Origin: Pseudomonas sp. TMP9 | Lineage (GTDB): Bacteria > Pseudomonadota > Gammaproteobacteria > Pseudomonadales > Pseudomonadaceae | Assembly (NCBI RefSeq): GCF_037943105.1 | Contig: NZ_CP149803.1 | Coordinates: forward strand, 3,514,001-3,578,000 | Direction: 5' to 3' | Length of the DNA: 64,000 bases | Part shown: piece by piece, positions 27,742-37,474 of the stretch | How the letters are laid out: each line of letters begins with the position of its first letter | How positions within the stretch are numbered: position 1 is the stretch's first letter | The notes under the pieces: generated by a model | Databases searched by the model: none | What the model was told of the DNA's origin: nothing | What the model saw: the letters and a program-made list of their open reading frames with translations, nothing else | Made by a program: the position numbers and the translations under genes

Positions 27742-29094
27742 ATGCACACACGCACAGAGGAACACAGCCTCGGACGTATCCTGCTGGTCGATGACGAACC
27801 CGCAATCCTGCGTACCTTCCGTTATTGCCTAGAAGACGCGGGCTACCATGTCAGCACCGCTAATAGCGCAACCCAAGCCGATAGCCTATTGCTGCGCCAC
27901 GTGTTCGACCTGTGCTTTCTCGACCTGCGTTTGGGCGCGGATGATGGCTTGGAGGTGCTGGCGCAGATGCGCTTACAAGCGCCATGGATGCGTGTGGTCA
28001 TCGTCACCGCGCACTCAGCGGTCGACAGTGCGGTTGATGCCATCCAAGCGGGCGCTGCAGATTATTTGGTTAAACCTTGCAGCCCCGAACTGCTGCGCTT
28101 GGCCGCTGCCAAACAGCTGGAAGCCCGTCAGTTAAGCGAGCGCTTGGAGCGTTTAGAAGGGTACGTGCGCAAACCCGGCGACGGCCTCGACTCACAGAGC
28201 CCAGCATTGATGGCAGTGCTGCAAACGGCCAAACAGGTGGCTGACACCGATGCCAATATTCTGATTCTCGGCGAGTCCGGCACCGGCAAGGGCGAGTTGG
28301 CGCAAGCTATTCATCGTTGGAGCAAGCGCGCAAAAAAATCCTGCATCACCATCAACTGCCCGTCGTTGACTGCCGAGCTGATGGAAAGTGAGTTGTTCGG
28401 GCATAACCGCGGCGCATTTACTGGCGCCAGTGAAAGCACCTTGGGCCGGGTTAACCAGGCCGATGGCGGCACATTGTTCCTCGATGAAATTGGCGACTTC
28501 CCGCTGATCTTGCAGCCCAAGCTGCTGCGCTTTATCCAAGACAAAGAATACGAACGTATTGGCGACCCGGTGACGCGTCAGGCCGATGTGCGCATCCTTG
28601 CGGCCACTAACCTGAATCTGGGTGAGATGGTCCAAGACGGGCGCTTTCGCGAAGACCTGCTCTATCGCCTGAACGTCATCACCCTGACCCTGCCGCCCCT
28701 GCGCGAGCGCCGCGAGGATATTGTTGATTTAGCCGAGCGCTTCCTCGCGCGCTTTGTAGTGGATTACACACGCCCAGCGCGCCAGTTCAGTGATGAAGCG
28801 CGCGACGCGCTGCTCAGCTACGCCTGGCCGGGCAATATCCGTGAGCTGCGCAATGTGATCGAGCGCGCCAGCATCATCTGCACTGAGGAGCACGTCCAGC
28901 CCAGCCATTTAGGCTTGTGCCCGCAGGCCGGCCTGAATGCGCCGCAAGTCGGTGATCTGCTGAGCTTGGAAGCACTGGAAAGAGCCCACATCAGCGCGGT
29001 GATGGCCAGCAGCGAGAGCCTCGACCAAGCGGCAAAAACCCTTGGTATTGATGCCTCAACCCTGTACCGCAAACGCAAGCAGCTCAGCTTATGA
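27742..29094 (+). CDS. algB: Sigma-54-type response regulator AlgB
   Basis: A 450-residue NtrC-family regulator. It has a receiver domain with VDDE and phospho-acceptor Asp near residue 61 (FLDLRLG), a AAA+ domain with Walker A GESGTGKG, the sigma-54-contacting loop GAFTGA and Walker B GGTLFLDEIGD, and a Fis-type helix-turn-helix at the C-terminus (LDQAAKTLGIDASTLYRKRKQ). The sequence follows P. aeruginosa AlgB, which controls alginate and other genes, is dephosphorylated by KinB and can receive phosphate from the photoreceptor BphP. ATG at 27736 abuts the ribosome site; the ATG at 27742 is 6 bp from AAGGAG and is preferred. The stop overlaps kinB as ATGA. Confidence 0.94.
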   Translation: MHTRTEEHSLGRILLVDDEPAILRTFRYCLEDAGYHVSTANSATQADSLLLRHVFDLCFLDLRLGADDGLEVLAQMRLQAPWMRVVIVTAHSAVDSAVDAIQAGAADYLVKPCSPELLRLAAAKQLEARQLSERLERLEGYVRKPGDGLDSQSPALMAVLQTAKQVADTDANILILGESGTGKGELAQAIHRWSKRAKKSCITINCPSLTAELMESELFGHNRGAFTGASESTLGRVNQADGGTLFLDEIGDFPLILQPKLLRFIQDKEYERIGDPVTRQADVRILAATNLNLGEMVQDGRFREDLLYRLNVITLTLPPLRERREDIVDLAERFLARFVVDYTRPARQFSDEARDALLSYAWPGNIRELRNVIERASIICTEEHVQPSHLGLCPQAGLNAPQVGDLLSLEALERAHISAVMASSESLDQAAKTLGIDASTLYRKRKQLSL

Positions 29095-30866
29095 ACTTGC
29101 GCAGCCGACTGTTTATCAGCAGCAGTGCGCTGGTGACCGTCGCCTTGGTCGGGTTGCTCTTGGGCATGTTCAGCGTGCTGCAGCTGACTCAAGTGCAGAG
29201 CCAAGCGATGACGCGCAACCTGCAGATTATTGATGCAAGCCTAGGCTTGCGTCAGGAGCTGGGTAAGCAGGTGAGTTTGCTGCTCGCTGAAAACCTCGAC
29301 CGCGAGGCGCTGAAAATCTCCGATCAGCAATTCAACTATTGGCTGCAACGCGCCGCCGAAAGCGCCACCGATGAAAGCGACCACCAAACGATTGCTGAGG
29401 TCGAGCGCAGCTACGCCACCTTCGATGACCTGCTGGCCAACCCAACGAATGTACGCAGCGAGTTGCTCAATAATGACCGCTTCGGCAGCGCCATCGATGA
29501 CCTGCGCAATCGCCTCAACGCCCTGCAAAGTCGCTATATCGATGCCGTGGAGTTGGAGGAGGTGCGCACCCGCGAACGCGCGTGGTTGATCGCCGGGCTG
29601 ATCGGGCTGATCGGCCTGGCCGTGCTGGTGATTGGCTTTGTCACCGCCAACAGCATCGCCCAACGTTTTGGCCGGCCAATTGAGGCGCTGGCACAGGCCG
29701 CCGACCAGATCGGCCAGGGTGATTTTCAAGTCACTCTGCCCCTGACCCCGGTAGCGGAAATATCGGCCCTGAGCCAGCGGTTCGGCCTGATGGCCGAATC
29801 CTTACGTGAATTTAAAAACAGTGATATGGCGGCGTTGCAGGCTGAGCAGCGGCGCCTACAGGCGGTACTCGATAGCATTGATGATGGCTTGCTGATCTTC
29901 GATTGCGCCGGCCGCGTTGAGCACGTTAACCCGGTGGCGCAACGCCAGCTGGACTGGGGCCAGGAACAGCTCGGGCAAACCTTGGATGTGGCTCTGCAGC
30001 GCGCTGACTTAGCTGATCAGGTGCGGCATATTTTGCAGGGTGCAAATATCGACGAAACCCTGCCTGATCTGCAGGTGCAGATCGACGGCGAAAACCGTTT
30101 GTTGGCGTACAGCCTGTCCGGGGTGAGCCACAGCGAGGGGCGCTTAATGTGCGCCGTAATGGTGCTGCGCGATGTGACTGAGCAACGCGCCTTTGAGCGC
30201 GTGCGCAGCGAGTTTGTGCTGCGCGCCTCGCATGAGCTGCGCACCCCGGTCACTGGCATGCTAATGGCGTTTTCACTGCTGCAGGAGCGTGTGCAGTTCG
30301 CCGCCGAATCGCGCGAAACGGATCTGCTGAATACCGTGGATGAAGAAATGCACCGCCTGCTAAAGCTGATCAACGACCTGCTAAATTTCTCCCGCTACCA
30401 GAACGGCCTGCAAACTTTGGAGTTGTCCGCCTGCGCGCTAGAGCCCCTGCTGCTGCAAACTCAGCAGCGCTTTAGCGGGCAAGCAGCAGAGTTAATGGTG
30501 GGCTTGGAGTGCGAGGTGCACAACGAACTGCCGGACATACAGATTGACCGGCTGCAGATTGAGCGAGTGCTGGATAACCTGATCGCCAACGCCCTGCGCC
30601 ACTGCCCGCTCGGTGGGCAAATCCGCCTGCAGGCGCGGCATCAAGACCAGCGGGTGGTGCTTAGCGTGGCCGACAATGGCGATGGCATTCCTTACAGCCA
30701 GCAAACACGGATCTTTGAACCCTTTGTGCAAATCAGCCGCAAGAAAGGTGGCGCCGGGCTTGGCCTGGCCCTGTGCAAAGAAATCGTCCAGCTGCATGGC
30801 GGGCAAATCGGCGTGCACTCACGCGTCGGCCAAGGCGCACAGTTCTATGTCGCATTGCCGGTGTGA
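29091..30866 (+). CDS. kinB: Sensor histidine kinase/phosphatase KinB
   Basis: A 591-residue inner-membrane kinase. Order of parts: TM1 (about 9-32), periplasmic helical sensor domain, TM2 (about 165-188), HAMP, a PAS domain (LDSIDDGLLIFDCAGRVEHVNP), HisKA with phospho-acceptor His near residue 381 (SHELRTPVTGM), and a HATPase domain (NALRH, ADNGDGIP, GAGLGLALCKEIV). The cognate regulator AlgB is encoded directly upstream with a 4-bp overlap. In P. aeruginosa KinB acts mainly as the AlgB phosphatase. It converges on ampDh2 with 11 bp between stops. Confidence 0.95.
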   Translation: MNLRSRLFISSSALVTVALVGLLLGMFSVLQLTQVQSQAMTRNLQIIDASLGLRQELGKQVSLLLAENLDREALKISDQQFNYWLQRAAESATDESDHQTIAEVERSYATFDDLLANPTNVRSELLNNDRFGSAIDDLRNRLNALQSRYIDAVELEEVRTRERAWLIAGLIGLIGLAVLVIGFVTANSIAQRFGRPIEALAQAADQIGQGDFQVTLPLTPVAEISALSQRFGLMAESLREFKNSDMAALQAEQRRLQAVLDSIDDGLLIFDCAGRVEHVNPVAQRQLDWGQEQLGQTLDVALQRADLADQVRHILQGANIDETLPDLQVQIDGENRLLAYSLSGVSHSEGRLMCAVMVLRDVTEQRAFERVRSEFVLRASHELRTPVTGMLMAFSLLQERVQFAAESRETDLLNTVDEEMHRLLKLINDLLNFSRYQNGLQTLELSACALEPLLLQTQQRFSGQAAELMVGLECEVHNELPDIQIDRLQIERVLDNLIANALRHCPLGGQIRLQARHQDQRVVLSVADNGDGIPYSQQTRIFEPFVQISRKKGGAGLGLALCKEIVQLHGGQIGVHSRVGQGAQFYVALPV

Positions 30867-30877
30867 GTGGGTTACGC

Positions 30878-31648
30878 CTAGCGGTTAAGCACCATGAGCA
30901 AGGCCGCCGTCTCGGCGTCCGGTTCACCGTCATAGCGGGCCGGGCGGTACTTCATCTGCAGAGCGGCGATCACGTTACGCGTGGCCAGGTCCAACTCACC
31001 ATGCACGGGCACTGCATAGCCGTGGCGCAGCAGCTGTTCTTGAAACCAGTGCACCGTCGGCAGGCTGGCACTGAACAGCGCCTGTTGACGCGCCACCTCG
31101 GTCGGGTCCGGCCACGGCACCAGGCCAGCATCGGCCAGACGCTGCCAAGGGAATAATGGGCCTGGGTCAACCTTGCGCTGCGGGGCAATGTCGCTGTGGG
31201 CAAGGATGCTGCCAGGCGCCAGCTGATGACGTTGCATGATGTCTTTAAGCAAGACGATCAGCGCATCGATCTGCGCAGGGGCGAACGGCTGCCACTGGCG
31301 GCCCGTGGGTGTGTCAGAAAAGCCCTGATTAACCAGCTCAATGCCAATGGTGGTGCCATTCAGCCAGGTGCGGCCCTGCCATTGGCTGTCACCGGCATGC
31401 CAAGCGCGGCGATTCTCATCAACCAAGCGATAAATAGTCGCCGGCGTCTCGCCAATCAAATAATGGCTGCTGACTTCCTCTTCAGTAAGCAGGTGCAGCG
31501 AACGCGCTAAATCGGTGGAGGTGTAGTGCAACACGATGTACTGCACGCGGCTATTCTGGCCGATGGCGGTGTAGCTGTCATCGAACCGTGGGCCACTGCT
31601 GCAACCGACCAGCAGCAGGGCGAACATGCTTAGGTAAAAAAATTTCAT
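30878..31648 (-). CDS. ampDh2: N-acetylmuramyl-L-alanine amidase, lipoprotein AmpDh2
   Basis: A 256-residue predicted outer-membrane lipoprotein (lipobox LLVGC, Cys about residue 16). It has an Amidase_2 zinc domain with the ligands in VLHYTST, the second His in LAHSDIAPQRKVDPGP, and a C-terminal peptidoglycan-binding-like domain (LDLATRNVIAALQMKYRP). It cleaves the stem peptide from muramic acid in periplasmic peptidoglycan. The position beside kinB matches P. aeruginosa ampDh2. Its start overlaps the marC stop (ATGA), so it is coupled to marC. Confidence 0.92.
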   Translation of the reverse strand: MKFFYLSMFALLLVGCSSGPRFDDSYTAIGQNSRVQYIVLHYTSTDLARSLHLLTEEEVSSHYLIGETPATIYRLVDENRRAWHAGDSQWQGRTWLNGTTIGIELVNQGFSDTPTGRQWQPFAPAQIDALIVLLKDIMQRHQLAPGSILAHSDIAPQRKVDPGPLFPWQRLADAGLVPWPDPTEVARQQALFSASLPTVHWFQEQLLRHGYAVPVHGELDLATRNVIAALQMKYRPARYDGEPDAETAALLMVLNR

Positions 31649-32238
31649 GGGCTGATATGCAACACGCTTTGCAGGTTATCCAACAGCATGTCGACGCTGA
31701 GCATGATCAACAGCATGCCCATCAGTCGCTCCACTGCGGTTAAGCCGCGGGGGCCAAGAAAACGCTGCAGAAACGAGGCCTGCAACAGAATAAATGCAGT
31801 GGCCGCCCAGGCCAGCAGCACCGCGACGTAGAGCTCCCAAAGCGGCCCTTCGTGGGTGTTACGTAAGGTCATCAACACCGCCAGCGCCGAAGGCCCGGCC
31901 ACTGCCGGGGTGGCCAGCGGCACCAACATCGGCTCGCCATCCGGCACATCGCCCAGCACGCCTTGCGGACCAGGGAAGATCAGGCGCATGGCGATCACAA
32001 ACAGGATGATGCCGCCGGCAATGGCCGTGGCCTCCCGTGACAAGCCGAGGGCGCTGAGCACTTTGTCGCCGAAGGTCAGGAACAAGAGCAACAAGGCCAG
32101 AGCAAACAACAGCTCACGTCCGGCTATCCATAAACGGCGTTTGGTCGGTACGTTTTTCAGCGCGGCAATAAAGATGGCGATGTTGCCGAATGGGTCGGTG
32201 ACCAGAAAGATCAACGCGGCAATGCCGAAAATTTCCAT
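31645..32238 (-). CDS. MarC/YhgN family membrane protein
   Basis: A 197-residue protein with six predicted TM helices and the MarC signatures FLVTDPFGNIAIF near the N-terminus and PLATPAVAGPSALAVLM in the middle. Despite the name, members are not proven multiple-antibiotic-resistance transporters; function is open. It is the first gene of a two-gene unit with ampDh2 and divergent from the cryptochrome gene. Confidence 0.88.
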   Translation of the reverse strand: MEIFGIAALIFLVTDPFGNIAIFIAALKNVPTKRRLWIAGRELLFALALLLLFLTFGDKVLSALGLSREATAIAGGIILFVIAMRLIFPGPQGVLGDVPDGEPMLVPLATPAVAGPSALAVLMTLRNTHEGPLWELYVAVLLAWAATAFILLQASFLQRFLGPRGLTAVERLMGMLLIMLSVDMLLDNLQSVLHISP

Positions 32239-32362
32239 AGTGACTCCTTAGCAGACCGGCAGAGTTTAGTGCCTCCCGCAGGAGAAAACGCCTTTGATCG
32301 GCCAAAAGCATCAGGCGAGCCGGCGGCATGGGCAGGCTGCATGTGATACTGCTAGACTTATG

Positions 32363-32398
32363 TTGTACACCAACACCTACTTGTATAACTCTTGTATT
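32363..32398 (+). promoter_or_regulatory. TTGTA direct repeats upstream of the DASH cryptochrome gene
   Basis: TTGTACA at 32363, TTGTATA at 32381 and TTGTATT at 32392 lie 18-53 bp upstream of the start codon. The last two are 11 bp apart, the period of CarH/LitR operators, which control photolyase-type genes in other bacteria. The first could double as a -35 element with TATAAC at 32384. The evidence is short-motif only. Confidence 0.3.
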
Positions 32399-32415
32399 GA
32401 TCCGGAGCCTCCATC

Positions 32416-33834
32416 ATGCGCGCACTGCTGTGGTTCAAACAGGATCTTCGCCTTGATGATCACCTTGCGCTGCAGGCAGGCCTAGCAGCTGAATGCTTGT
32501 TGCCGGTGTATGTGCTGGACCCCGTCCAGCTGCAACTTAACCCATTCGGCATGCGCCGCATGGGCGTGCAGCGCATGCGCTTTTTGCTGGAAAGCCTGAT
32601 GGCGCTGGACAGCCAACTGCGCCAGCGCGGCTCGCGGCTGCTGGTCCACATCGGCACACCGGAGCAGGTCATTCCACAGCTGGTGGCGCAACTTAAGCTC
32701 GATCGCGTGCTGACGTTAGAAGAAATCGCGCCTGACGAGCAGGCTCAGATAGCCCGCGTCGCCACCAGCCTCGGTCACGTTGTGCTGCAACAAGCACCTG
32801 CCAATCACTTGCTGCGCAGCGAAGACCTGCCCTTTAGCCTCGATCAAATACCCCATGTATTCAGCCGCTTCCGCACCCTGATTGAGAAGCGCGTGCAGGT
32901 GTTCCAGCCGCGCCAAGCCCCCGATCATTTACCCTGCCTGCCCGAGGGCGCACTGGCTTTACTGCAACCGTTGCCGACGCTGTCGCAACTGGGCCTGGGT
33001 GAGCCGCTCAGCGTGCCCGCCAGCGCTTTCCCGTTTTCCGGTGGTGAGCCTGCCGCCCTCGCCCGCCTGCGTGATTATTTGTGGCAAAGCCAAGGCGTGC
33101 GCCAATACAAAGACACTCGCAATGGCATGATCGGCAGTGAGTATTCGTCAAAATTCTCACCGTGGTTGGCCAACGGTAGCCTCTCTGCACGCCGCGTAAT
33201 CGCCGAACTACGTCGCCATGAGGCACAATTCAAACGCAATGATTCGACCGAATGGCTGTGGGTTGAAATGCTCTGGCGAGACTTCTTTCGCTGGACCTTA
33301 TTGCGTCATGGCAGCGCGCTGTTCAAAGCCGGTGGCCTGCAGGCTCACGAATATGCACCGCTGCAGGTGGACCAACGCTTTCAGGAATGGTCACGCGGCC
33401 TCACCGGCATGCCGCTGGTGGATGCCAATATGCGTGAATTAGCTGCCACCGGCTTTATGTCTAACCGTGGCCGGCAGGTGGTGGCCAGCTACTTAATCAA
33501 TGATCTGCAACAGGATTGGCGCCATGGCGCGGCCTGGTTTGAGGAACACTTGATCGACTACGACCCGGCCAGCAATTGGGGCAACTGGGCTTATCTAGCC
33601 GGTGTAGGCAATGATCCCAGGCAAAACCGGGTGTTTAATGCCCTGCGCCAAGCCCGCGCGTATGACCCAGACGCCCACTACGTGAGCCTATGGCTACCAG
33701 AGCTGCGCGATGTTCCACAGGGACTCCGGCATACACCGTTCTTGCTTGCGGGCGGGCATTTACGCAGCATCGGTTACCCACAGCTGAATAAAATCCCGGA
33801 CAGTTGGAAGCCTTACCTGCACGCGGTAGCCTGA
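32416..33834 (+). CDS. DASH family cryptochrome / photolyase
   Basis: A 472-residue flavoprotein. The N-terminal Rossmann-like antenna domain begins MRALLWFKQDLRLDDH. The FAD domain has DASH-specific features: TRNGMIGSEYSSKFSPWLANGSLSAR as one block, GMPLVDANMRELAATGFMSNRGRQVVASYL, and YDPASNWGNWAYLAGVGNDPR (each named by its key residues). DASH proteins repair UV dimers in single-stranded DNA and some act in light signalling. GGAG precedes the ATG. It converges on dgcP with 11 bp between stops. Confidence 0.93.
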   Translation: MRALLWFKQDLRLDDHLALQAGLAAECLLPVYVLDPVQLQLNPFGMRRMGVQRMRFLLESLMALDSQLRQRGSRLLVHIGTPEQVIPQLVAQLKLDRVLTLEEIAPDEQAQIARVATSLGHVVLQQAPANHLLRSEDLPFSLDQIPHVFSRFRTLIEKRVQVFQPRQAPDHLPCLPEGALALLQPLPTLSQLGLGEPLSVPASAFPFSGGEPAALARLRDYLWQSQGVRQYKDTRNGMIGSEYSSKFSPWLANGSLSARRVIAELRRHEAQFKRNDSTEWLWVEMLWRDFFRWTLLRHGSALFKAGGLQAHEYAPLQVDQRFQEWSRGLTGMPLVDANMRELAATGFMSNRGRQVVASYLINDLQQDWRHGAAWFEEHLIDYDPASNWGNWAYLAGVGNDPRQNRVFNALRQARAYDPDAHYVSLWLPELRDVPQGLRHTPFLLAGGHLRSIGYPQLNKIPDSWKPYLHAVA

Positions 33835-33845
33835 ACAGGGCGGGG

Positions 33846-35789
33846 TCAACTGACGACGACTTGGTTACGCCCACCGCCCTTGGCTCGGTATAACGCCTGG
33901 TCGGCTCGTTCGAAGACCTGCTCACTGCTTTCATCTTGAGCAAAGGCCGTCAGTCCGGCCGAGATGGTGATGGTCACGCGCTCACCACGAAAGTGAAACG
34001 GGCACTGCTCAACCCCTTGCAAGATGGTCTGCAGCAGCTGATGACCACCTTCCAAAGGCGTGGAAGGAATGAGCAGAACGAACTCTTCGCCGCCAAAACG
34101 GGCGATAAAATCAGTTTTGCGCAGGCGCTTGGCCAATTCACCCGCGATGATCTTCAGCACTTTGTCGCCGGCTAAGTGGCCGTACCCATCATTGATGCGC
34201 TTGAAGTGGTCGATGTCCAGCACCGCCAGCAGCAACTCGCCGCCATAGCGCTTCCAGCGCGCCACCTCCAACTCCAACCGCTCGCTCCAACCCGCTCGAT
34301 TGGGCAGCCCAGTGAGCGGGTCGAGCAGCGCCTTCTGCCGCTGCTCTTCTAGGTGATCGCGGAACACTTGTGCTTCCTGCTCCATGTCGGCAACTTTTTG
34401 AGTCAGGCTTTGCAGGCGCTGCCCCACTTGCTCTTCATGGCCATCACGCAGTTTTTGATTGGCGCTGACGGTGCTGAGCAGACCATCCAAACGTGCTTCC
34501 AGTGATTGTTTTAGGGTCGGCAGGTCCACTGCTTCTTGCACGCTGGCCTGCAAGCCACTGACCTGCTCACGCAGCTCTTGATTAAAGCTACGGGCGCTCT
34601 CAACAGATTCGTTATAGCCTTCATGCGCCTCGCTCAGGGTGCCGAGAAATCCTTCCAACCGCTCATTGAGCTGCTTGAGGTAACTGGCAAACTCGCGCTG
34701 GCCGTTATCGGTCACCGCCAGCACCAGCACCGCCAAGTCATCCAGCACCGAGACTAGTTCATACCAGTTCAAGCCGCCCTGCACGCGCTGACGCAGCGCT
34801 TCGCCTTGGGGTTGGTGCCGCTCCGGCAGCGTCAGCTCATCAAGCAAACCCATCAAGCTGTCGCTAATATGCGTTGCCACAGCGCTATAACCCGGCTCGG
34901 GCACTTCTGGCAATGCGTAAGCGGGATCACCGTCAGCGGGTGTGAGCGCGGGTGTCACCGAAGGCAGAGGCAAAGAGGACTCAAGCGGTGCTGAAGTGGT
35001 TGTGGGTAATGCTTCTTGCAGCTCGACCTGCACAGTGGGGGTGGGTTGCGGGCTGATTGGTTGCGTCACTGGCTGCTGTTCTGCTCCAGCATTCAACGCG
35101 GCTATTACTGGTGGCGCAGCGATAGGCGCTTCATGAATAGGGTTCGGTAACGTTGCAATAACAGCTAACGGGCTGCTCGCTTGTGTTGCTGCAAGGGCAC
35201 CGGATGCTGGCGCTGCGGCCTTTTCGGCCGACGCGAGCTCACTTTCAGGTTGGCTGGTGCCAGCTTCTTTGCTACCAAATAAACGCTGCAGCAAACCAGG
35301 GCGTATCGCAGCCGCCTCGCAATCCAACGCCGCTAACGCCTGCTGCTGCAAACGGCTTAACTCAGAGAGCAGTAACGGCAACTCTCGCGGTTGGCTAGCA
35401 CGCTCTTCGATGTGCTTGGCAAACTGCTTGAGGGCTTTGCGCACCTCGCGCGGCGGTTCAAGGGCAAGTAGTTGATCCGTCAGGCTGGTAACGCCGGAAA
35501 CGTTCAGGTCAAGCCGATCCTGACGACTCTTCTCCGAATCCAGCACCGCTCGCTCTAACCGCGGAATCAATGCCGACAGGCCGACGTCGATATCGTCACG
35601 GCGCAGAATATCGCGCAGTTCCTGCATGCACTGGTCGACCGATTTGTCGCTGCCCTCCGCCGCCAGCGAACTGCGTACCAGCCCGCGCCTGAGCAGGTCG
35701 AGCCGGGCATCCCAGCGGCGCTCGAGCTTTTCTTGCTGTTCCAGGCTTTCTAGGTATTTGTTTTTCCAGCGCTGGGCGTCATCGGTCAT
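33846..35789 (-). CDS. dgcP: Diguanylate cyclase DgcP-like (GGDEF)
   Basis: A 647-residue soluble protein. The N-terminal 500 residues are helical with coiled-coil character and a Pro/Ala-rich linker (about 175-300). A GGDEF domain follows at about 490-645 with an intact GGEEF active site near residue 565. The RKTD tetrapeptide just upstream fits the RxxD inhibitory site. It should make cyclic di-GMP and be product-inhibited. The position between the cryptochrome and EEP genes corresponds to PA5487 (DgcP), which I recall as a polar protein that works with FimV. The start has no strong alternative. Confidence 0.88.
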   Translation of the reverse strand: MTDDAQRWKNKYLESLEQQEKLERRWDARLDLLRRGLVRSSLAAEGSDKSVDQCMQELRDILRRDDIDVGLSALIPRLERAVLDSEKSRQDRLDLNVSGVTSLTDQLLALEPPREVRKALKQFAKHIEERASQPRELPLLLSELSRLQQQALAALDCEAAAIRPGLLQRLFGSKEAGTSQPESELASAEKAAAPASGALAATQASSPLAVIATLPNPIHEAPIAAPPVIAALNAGAEQQPVTQPISPQPTPTVQVELQEALPTTTSAPLESSLPLPSVTPALTPADGDPAYALPEVPEPGYSAVATHISDSLMGLLDELTLPERHQPQGEALRQRVQGGLNWYELVSVLDDLAVLVLAVTDNGQREFASYLKQLNERLEGFLGTLSEAHEGYNESVESARSFNQELREQVSGLQASVQEAVDLPTLKQSLEARLDGLLSTVSANQKLRDGHEEQVGQRLQSLTQKVADMEQEAQVFRDHLEEQRQKALLDPLTGLPNRAGWSERLELEVARWKRYGGELLLAVLDIDHFKRINDGYGHLAGDKVLKIIAGELAKRLRKTDFIARFGGEEFVLLIPSTPLEGGHQLLQTILQGVEQCPFHFRGERVTITISAGLTAFAQDESSEQVFERADQALYRAKGGGRNQVVVS

Positions 35790-35804
35790 AGTCGCGATCC
35801 ACGT

Positions 35805-36668
35805 TTAAGGCTCGATCAGCATAGGCGTTGCGGGGGTAAACAGTGAAGTGGGTAAGCGAATTTGTACCGCTACCGGCAGGTGATCAGAAATCGGCTGCGA
35901 CAACACCTCACAGCGCTCCAAGGCTAAGCCCGAACTGAGCAATATATGGTCGAGGCAGCGCTGCGGCCGCCAACTGGGAAACGTCGCCTCAATTTGCGGT
36001 GCATACAAATCAAGATCCCGTAGCGGTGAATGCAGCAACAGATCATTGGCATGGGTGTTCATGTCGCCCATCAGCACGTGATGCCGATAGTCGCTTAACA
36101 GCTCACGGATATAGGCCAGCTGCCGGGTGCGGGTGCGCGCGCCCAATGACAGGTGCATCATCACCACCGCCAGTGCATCTGGGCCTTCACCAATACGCAG
36201 CAACATCGCACCGCGACCGGGCGGACCAGGCAGCGGATGGTTTTCCAGCAGGCTGGGGCGCAACCGGCTGAGCACACCATTACTGTGCTGCGCTAAGCGG
36301 CCGAGGTTGCGATTGAGTTGCTGGTACCAGTAGGGGAAGGCACCTAGATGAGCCAGGTGCTCAACCTGATTGATGTAGCCTGAACGCAGGCTGCCGCCGT
36401 CGACTTCCTGCAGCGCAACCAGGTCAAAATCACCGAGCAGATCGCCAATCCGTTGCAGATTACCGCTGCGCCCCGCATGCGGCAGCAAATGCTGCCAGCT
36501 ACGCGTCAAATAATGGTGGTAGCGCTGGGTGCTGATACCCACCTGGATATTAAAACTGAGCAGGCGCAGGCTGCCGTTTTGCGGCCAGTCATTGGCTGGA
36601 ACGCATCCCGAATTGACCCGCGCATCGCACAGGTCCATCGTGCGCTTTGCCGGCCAGCGCCTGAGCAT
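35805..36668 (-). CDS. Endonuclease/exonuclease/phosphatase (EEP) family protein
   Basis: A 287-residue cytoplasmic protein with EEP fold motifs: LRLLSFNIQVG, ALQEVDGG (metal Glu), MGDMNTH (catalytic Asp/Asn) and the terminal SDHLPV (catalytic Asp-His). All key residues are present, unlike in Crc. The substrate (DNA, sphingomyelin, inositol phosphate or other) cannot be told. The first 30 residues are poorly conserved in character, so the true start may be the in-frame ATG near 36638. It lies 15 bp upstream of dgcP on the same strand. Confidence 0.8.
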   Translation of the reverse strand: MLRRWPAKRTMDLCDARVNSGCVPANDWPQNGSLRLLSFNIQVGISTQRYHHYLTRSWQHLLPHAGRSGNLQRIGDLLGDFDLVALQEVDGGSLRSGYINQVEHLAHLGAFPYWYQQLNRNLGRLAQHSNGVLSRLRPSLLENHPLPGPPGRGAMLLRIGEGPDALAVVMMHLSLGARTRTRQLAYIRELLSDYRHHVLMGDMNTHANDLLLHSPLRDLDLYAPQIEATFPSWRPQRCLDHILLSSGLALERCEVLSQPISDHLPVAVQIRLPTSLFTPATPMLIEP

Positions 36669-36692
36669 TTACGCGTTATCCGCGCGGGCCGA

Positions 36693-37322
36693 TTACTGCG
36701 CGGCGCGTTCTTTGGCGATCAGATGATCAGCCACTTGCAGCGCTTGCTGAGGGCCACCGGAGCTACCGATATCGAACCGGTATTTGCCGCCCACGATAAT
36801 GACCGGCACGCCGGTGATCTGGTAAGCCATGCCCAACTTCTTAGCTTTTTCCAGCTGGCTCTTCACGCCAAAAGAGTTATAGGTCTTGAGAAAGGCTTCT
36901 TTGTCGATGCCTTCTATAACTAAGAAGTCAGCCATTTCCTCTGGCGTGGCGAGCTTCTTACCCTGCACATGGATGGCGTCGAATACCGCCGTGTGTACCT
37001 TATGCTCGACCTTCATGGCCTCAAGGGTAATAAACAGCTGGCCATGGACGTTCCACATGCCGCCAAACATGGCCGGGATGCGCACGAAATTGACATCGTC
37101 AGGCAAGGTTTCAACCCATGGGTTGATGGTTTCTTCAAACTTGTAGCAATGGCCGCAGCCATACCAGAACAGCTCGACCACTTCGATCTTGCCAGGCTTG
37201 GACACCGCGACTGGGTTGTTCAGTTCAACATATTGCTTGCCTGCTTCAATCGGCTCGGCATGGGCGCTCAGGCCAAACAGGCTGGCGGTGACGAGAGTGG
37301 CACTGAGAATCAGGTTACGCAT
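36693..37322 (-). CDS. dsbA: Thiol:disulfide interchange protein DsbA
   Basis: A 209-residue periplasmic oxidase with a signal peptide (cleavage near AHAEP). The thioredoxin fold with helical insert has the active site WYGCGHCY (Cys56, Cys59) and the cis-Pro loop TGVPVI. It introduces disulfides into exported proteins. P. aeruginosa DsbA has CPHC as I recall; here it is CGHC, which resembles PDI. It lies downstream of the cytochrome c4 gene, as in P. aeruginosa, beyond a terminator. Confidence 0.95.
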   Translation of the reverse strand: MRNLILSATLVTASLFGLSAHAEPIEAGKQYVELNNPVAVSKPGKIEVVELFWYGCGHCYKFEETINPWVETLPDDVNFVRIPAMFGGMWNVHGQLFITLEAMKVEHKVHTAVFDAIHVQGKKLATPEEMADFLVIEGIDKEAFLKTYNSFGVKSQLEKAKKLGMAYQITGVPVIIVGGKYRFDIGSSGGPQQALQVADHLIAKERAAQ

Positions 37323-37418
37323 GCGTTACTCCTTGGCTAAAACCGGGACGTGTTGGCGAACTGAGTTCGACCCGCGAGGCAAATAGGGGTTCCGTGCATT
37401 GTAACGATCCCCACAACG

Positions 37419-37442
37419 AAAAAGGGCGGCCTGGGCCACCCT
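37419..37442 (-). terminator. Terminator downstream of cytochrome c4
   Basis: The minus strand forms an 8-bp stem (AGGGTGGC / GCCGCCCT, one G-U pair) with a CCAG loop, followed by TTTTCG. It separates the cytochrome genes from dsbA. Confidence 0.75.
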
Positions 37443-37474
37443 ATTTCATTACGCAATGTCGCTGTATTAACGGA

